Shown here: piece after piece, positions 4,759 to 5,097 of the stretch
Layout: each line of letters starts with the position of its first letter
Position numbering within the stretch: the first letter of the stretch is position 1
NCBI GenBank assembly: GCA_016765235.1
Contig: JAESQH010000257.1
Location: 1-5,097, forward strand
Direction of reading: 5' to 3'
Length of the DNA stretch: 5,097 bases
From: Paracoccaceae bacterium
Lineage (GTDB): Bacteria; Pseudomonadota; Alphaproteobacteria; Rhodobacterales; Rhodobacteraceae
Made by a program: the position numbers and the translations under genes
The notes under the pieces: model-generated
Database searches by the model: none
What the model was told of the DNA's origin: nothing
Seen by the model: only the letters and a program-made list of their open reading frames with translations

Positions 4759-5097
4759 TAAGTTACCCCATGAAAAAGGCTTCCACATCAGCTGGGACCA
4801 AATCCACCGTGACAGCCGCGCCCTAGCGTGGCGCCTTGATGGCAAAGGCCCTAATGATGGCGCATGGAAAGCCGTGATCGCGATCACCCGCGGTGGTATG
4901 GCACCTGCGATGATTGTGGCACGAGAGCTGGACATCCGGACCGTCGATACGATCAGCGGGAAATCCTATGACCATCAAGCGCAATCCGAAGCGATCATAC
5001 TCAAATCCCCTGACATGACCCTGATGGGCGACGGCGAGGGCGTGTTGATTGTCGATGATCTGGTCGATACAGGCAAAACTTTGCGGGTGGTTAAAGA
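4751..5097 (+). CDS. gpt: Xanthine-guanine phosphoribosyltransferase, N-terminal part (Gpt)
   Basis: The first 115 residues of a purine salvage enzyme that joins PRPP with guanine, xanthine or hypoxanthine to give the nucleotide; the gene leaves the window at the right edge. Family features seen are ISWDQIHRDSRALAWRL (13-29), the ITRGGM loop (45-50) that binds pyrophosphate, VARELDIRTVDTIS (56-69), and the PRPP signature VLIVDDLVDTGKT (98-110) with the paired acids Asp102-Asp103. Alignment to E. coli Gpt by memory (WKGIIAVSRGGL, VIDDLVDTGGT) is close, which favours Gpt over hypoxanthine or adenine phosphoribosyltransferases. The E. coli protein is about 152 residues, so roughly three quarters should be present. 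The ATG lies inside the end of fabI in the overlap ATGACTGA, with AGGGA ten bases upstream, so it is most likely translationally coupled to fabI. Confidence 0.95.
   Translation, partial: MTDKLPHEKGFHISWDQIHRDSRALAWRLDGKGPNDGAWKAVIAITRGGMAPAMIVARELDIRTVDTISGKSYDHQAQSEAIILKSPDMTLMGDGEGVLIVDDLVDTGKTLRVVK

Overview
The window looks like a stretch of an alphaproteobacterial chromosome with moderate GC. The evidence is protein resemblance: an alphaproteobacterial-type B12-dependent ribonucleotide reductase N-terminus, a FabI that begins with the GLMQGKRGLIMGVAN-type N-terminus, a FabI-Gpt gene pair, and a double cold-shock-domain protein followed by a DUF192 protein and tRNA-Pro. I cannot fix the order or genus from this alone.

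Layout, left to right. (1) 1-622, minus: 5' part of nrdJ, the adenosylcobalamin-dependent (class II) ribonucleotide reductase, running off the left edge. It has a clear ribosome binding site, a small hairpin in its leader and an NrdR-box-like palindrome about 135 bases upstream. (2) 623-1918: an AT-rich, gene-poor stretch whose only supportable gene is a small secreted protein of unknown function (1315-1569, plus), followed by inverted repeats. (3) 1919-3023, minus: tRNA-Pro(UGG), a secreted DUF192 protein and a double cold-shock-domain protein. They run csp, DUF192, tRNA in transcription order and are probably one unit driven from a good sigma70-like promoter at 3121-3149. (4) 3230-3844, minus: pdxH, pyridoxamine 5'-phosphate oxidase. 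(5) 3931-5097, plus: fabI (enoyl-ACP reductase), overlapping by 8 bases the start of gpt (xanthine-guanine phosphoribosyltransferase), which runs off the right edge.

Functionally these are mostly housekeeping genes: DNA precursor synthesis (nrdJ), cold shock and RNA binding (csp), vitamin B6 salvage (pdxH), fatty acid elongation (fabI) and purine salvage (gpt). They do not form one pathway. I see no phage, transposase, CRISPR, toxin-antitoxin or defence genes and no convincing new system. The points that merit a second look are the NrdR-like site, the unusual start codon of the DUF192 gene, the orphan secreted peptide in AT-rich DNA downstream of a tRNA gene, and the inverted repeat that follows it.
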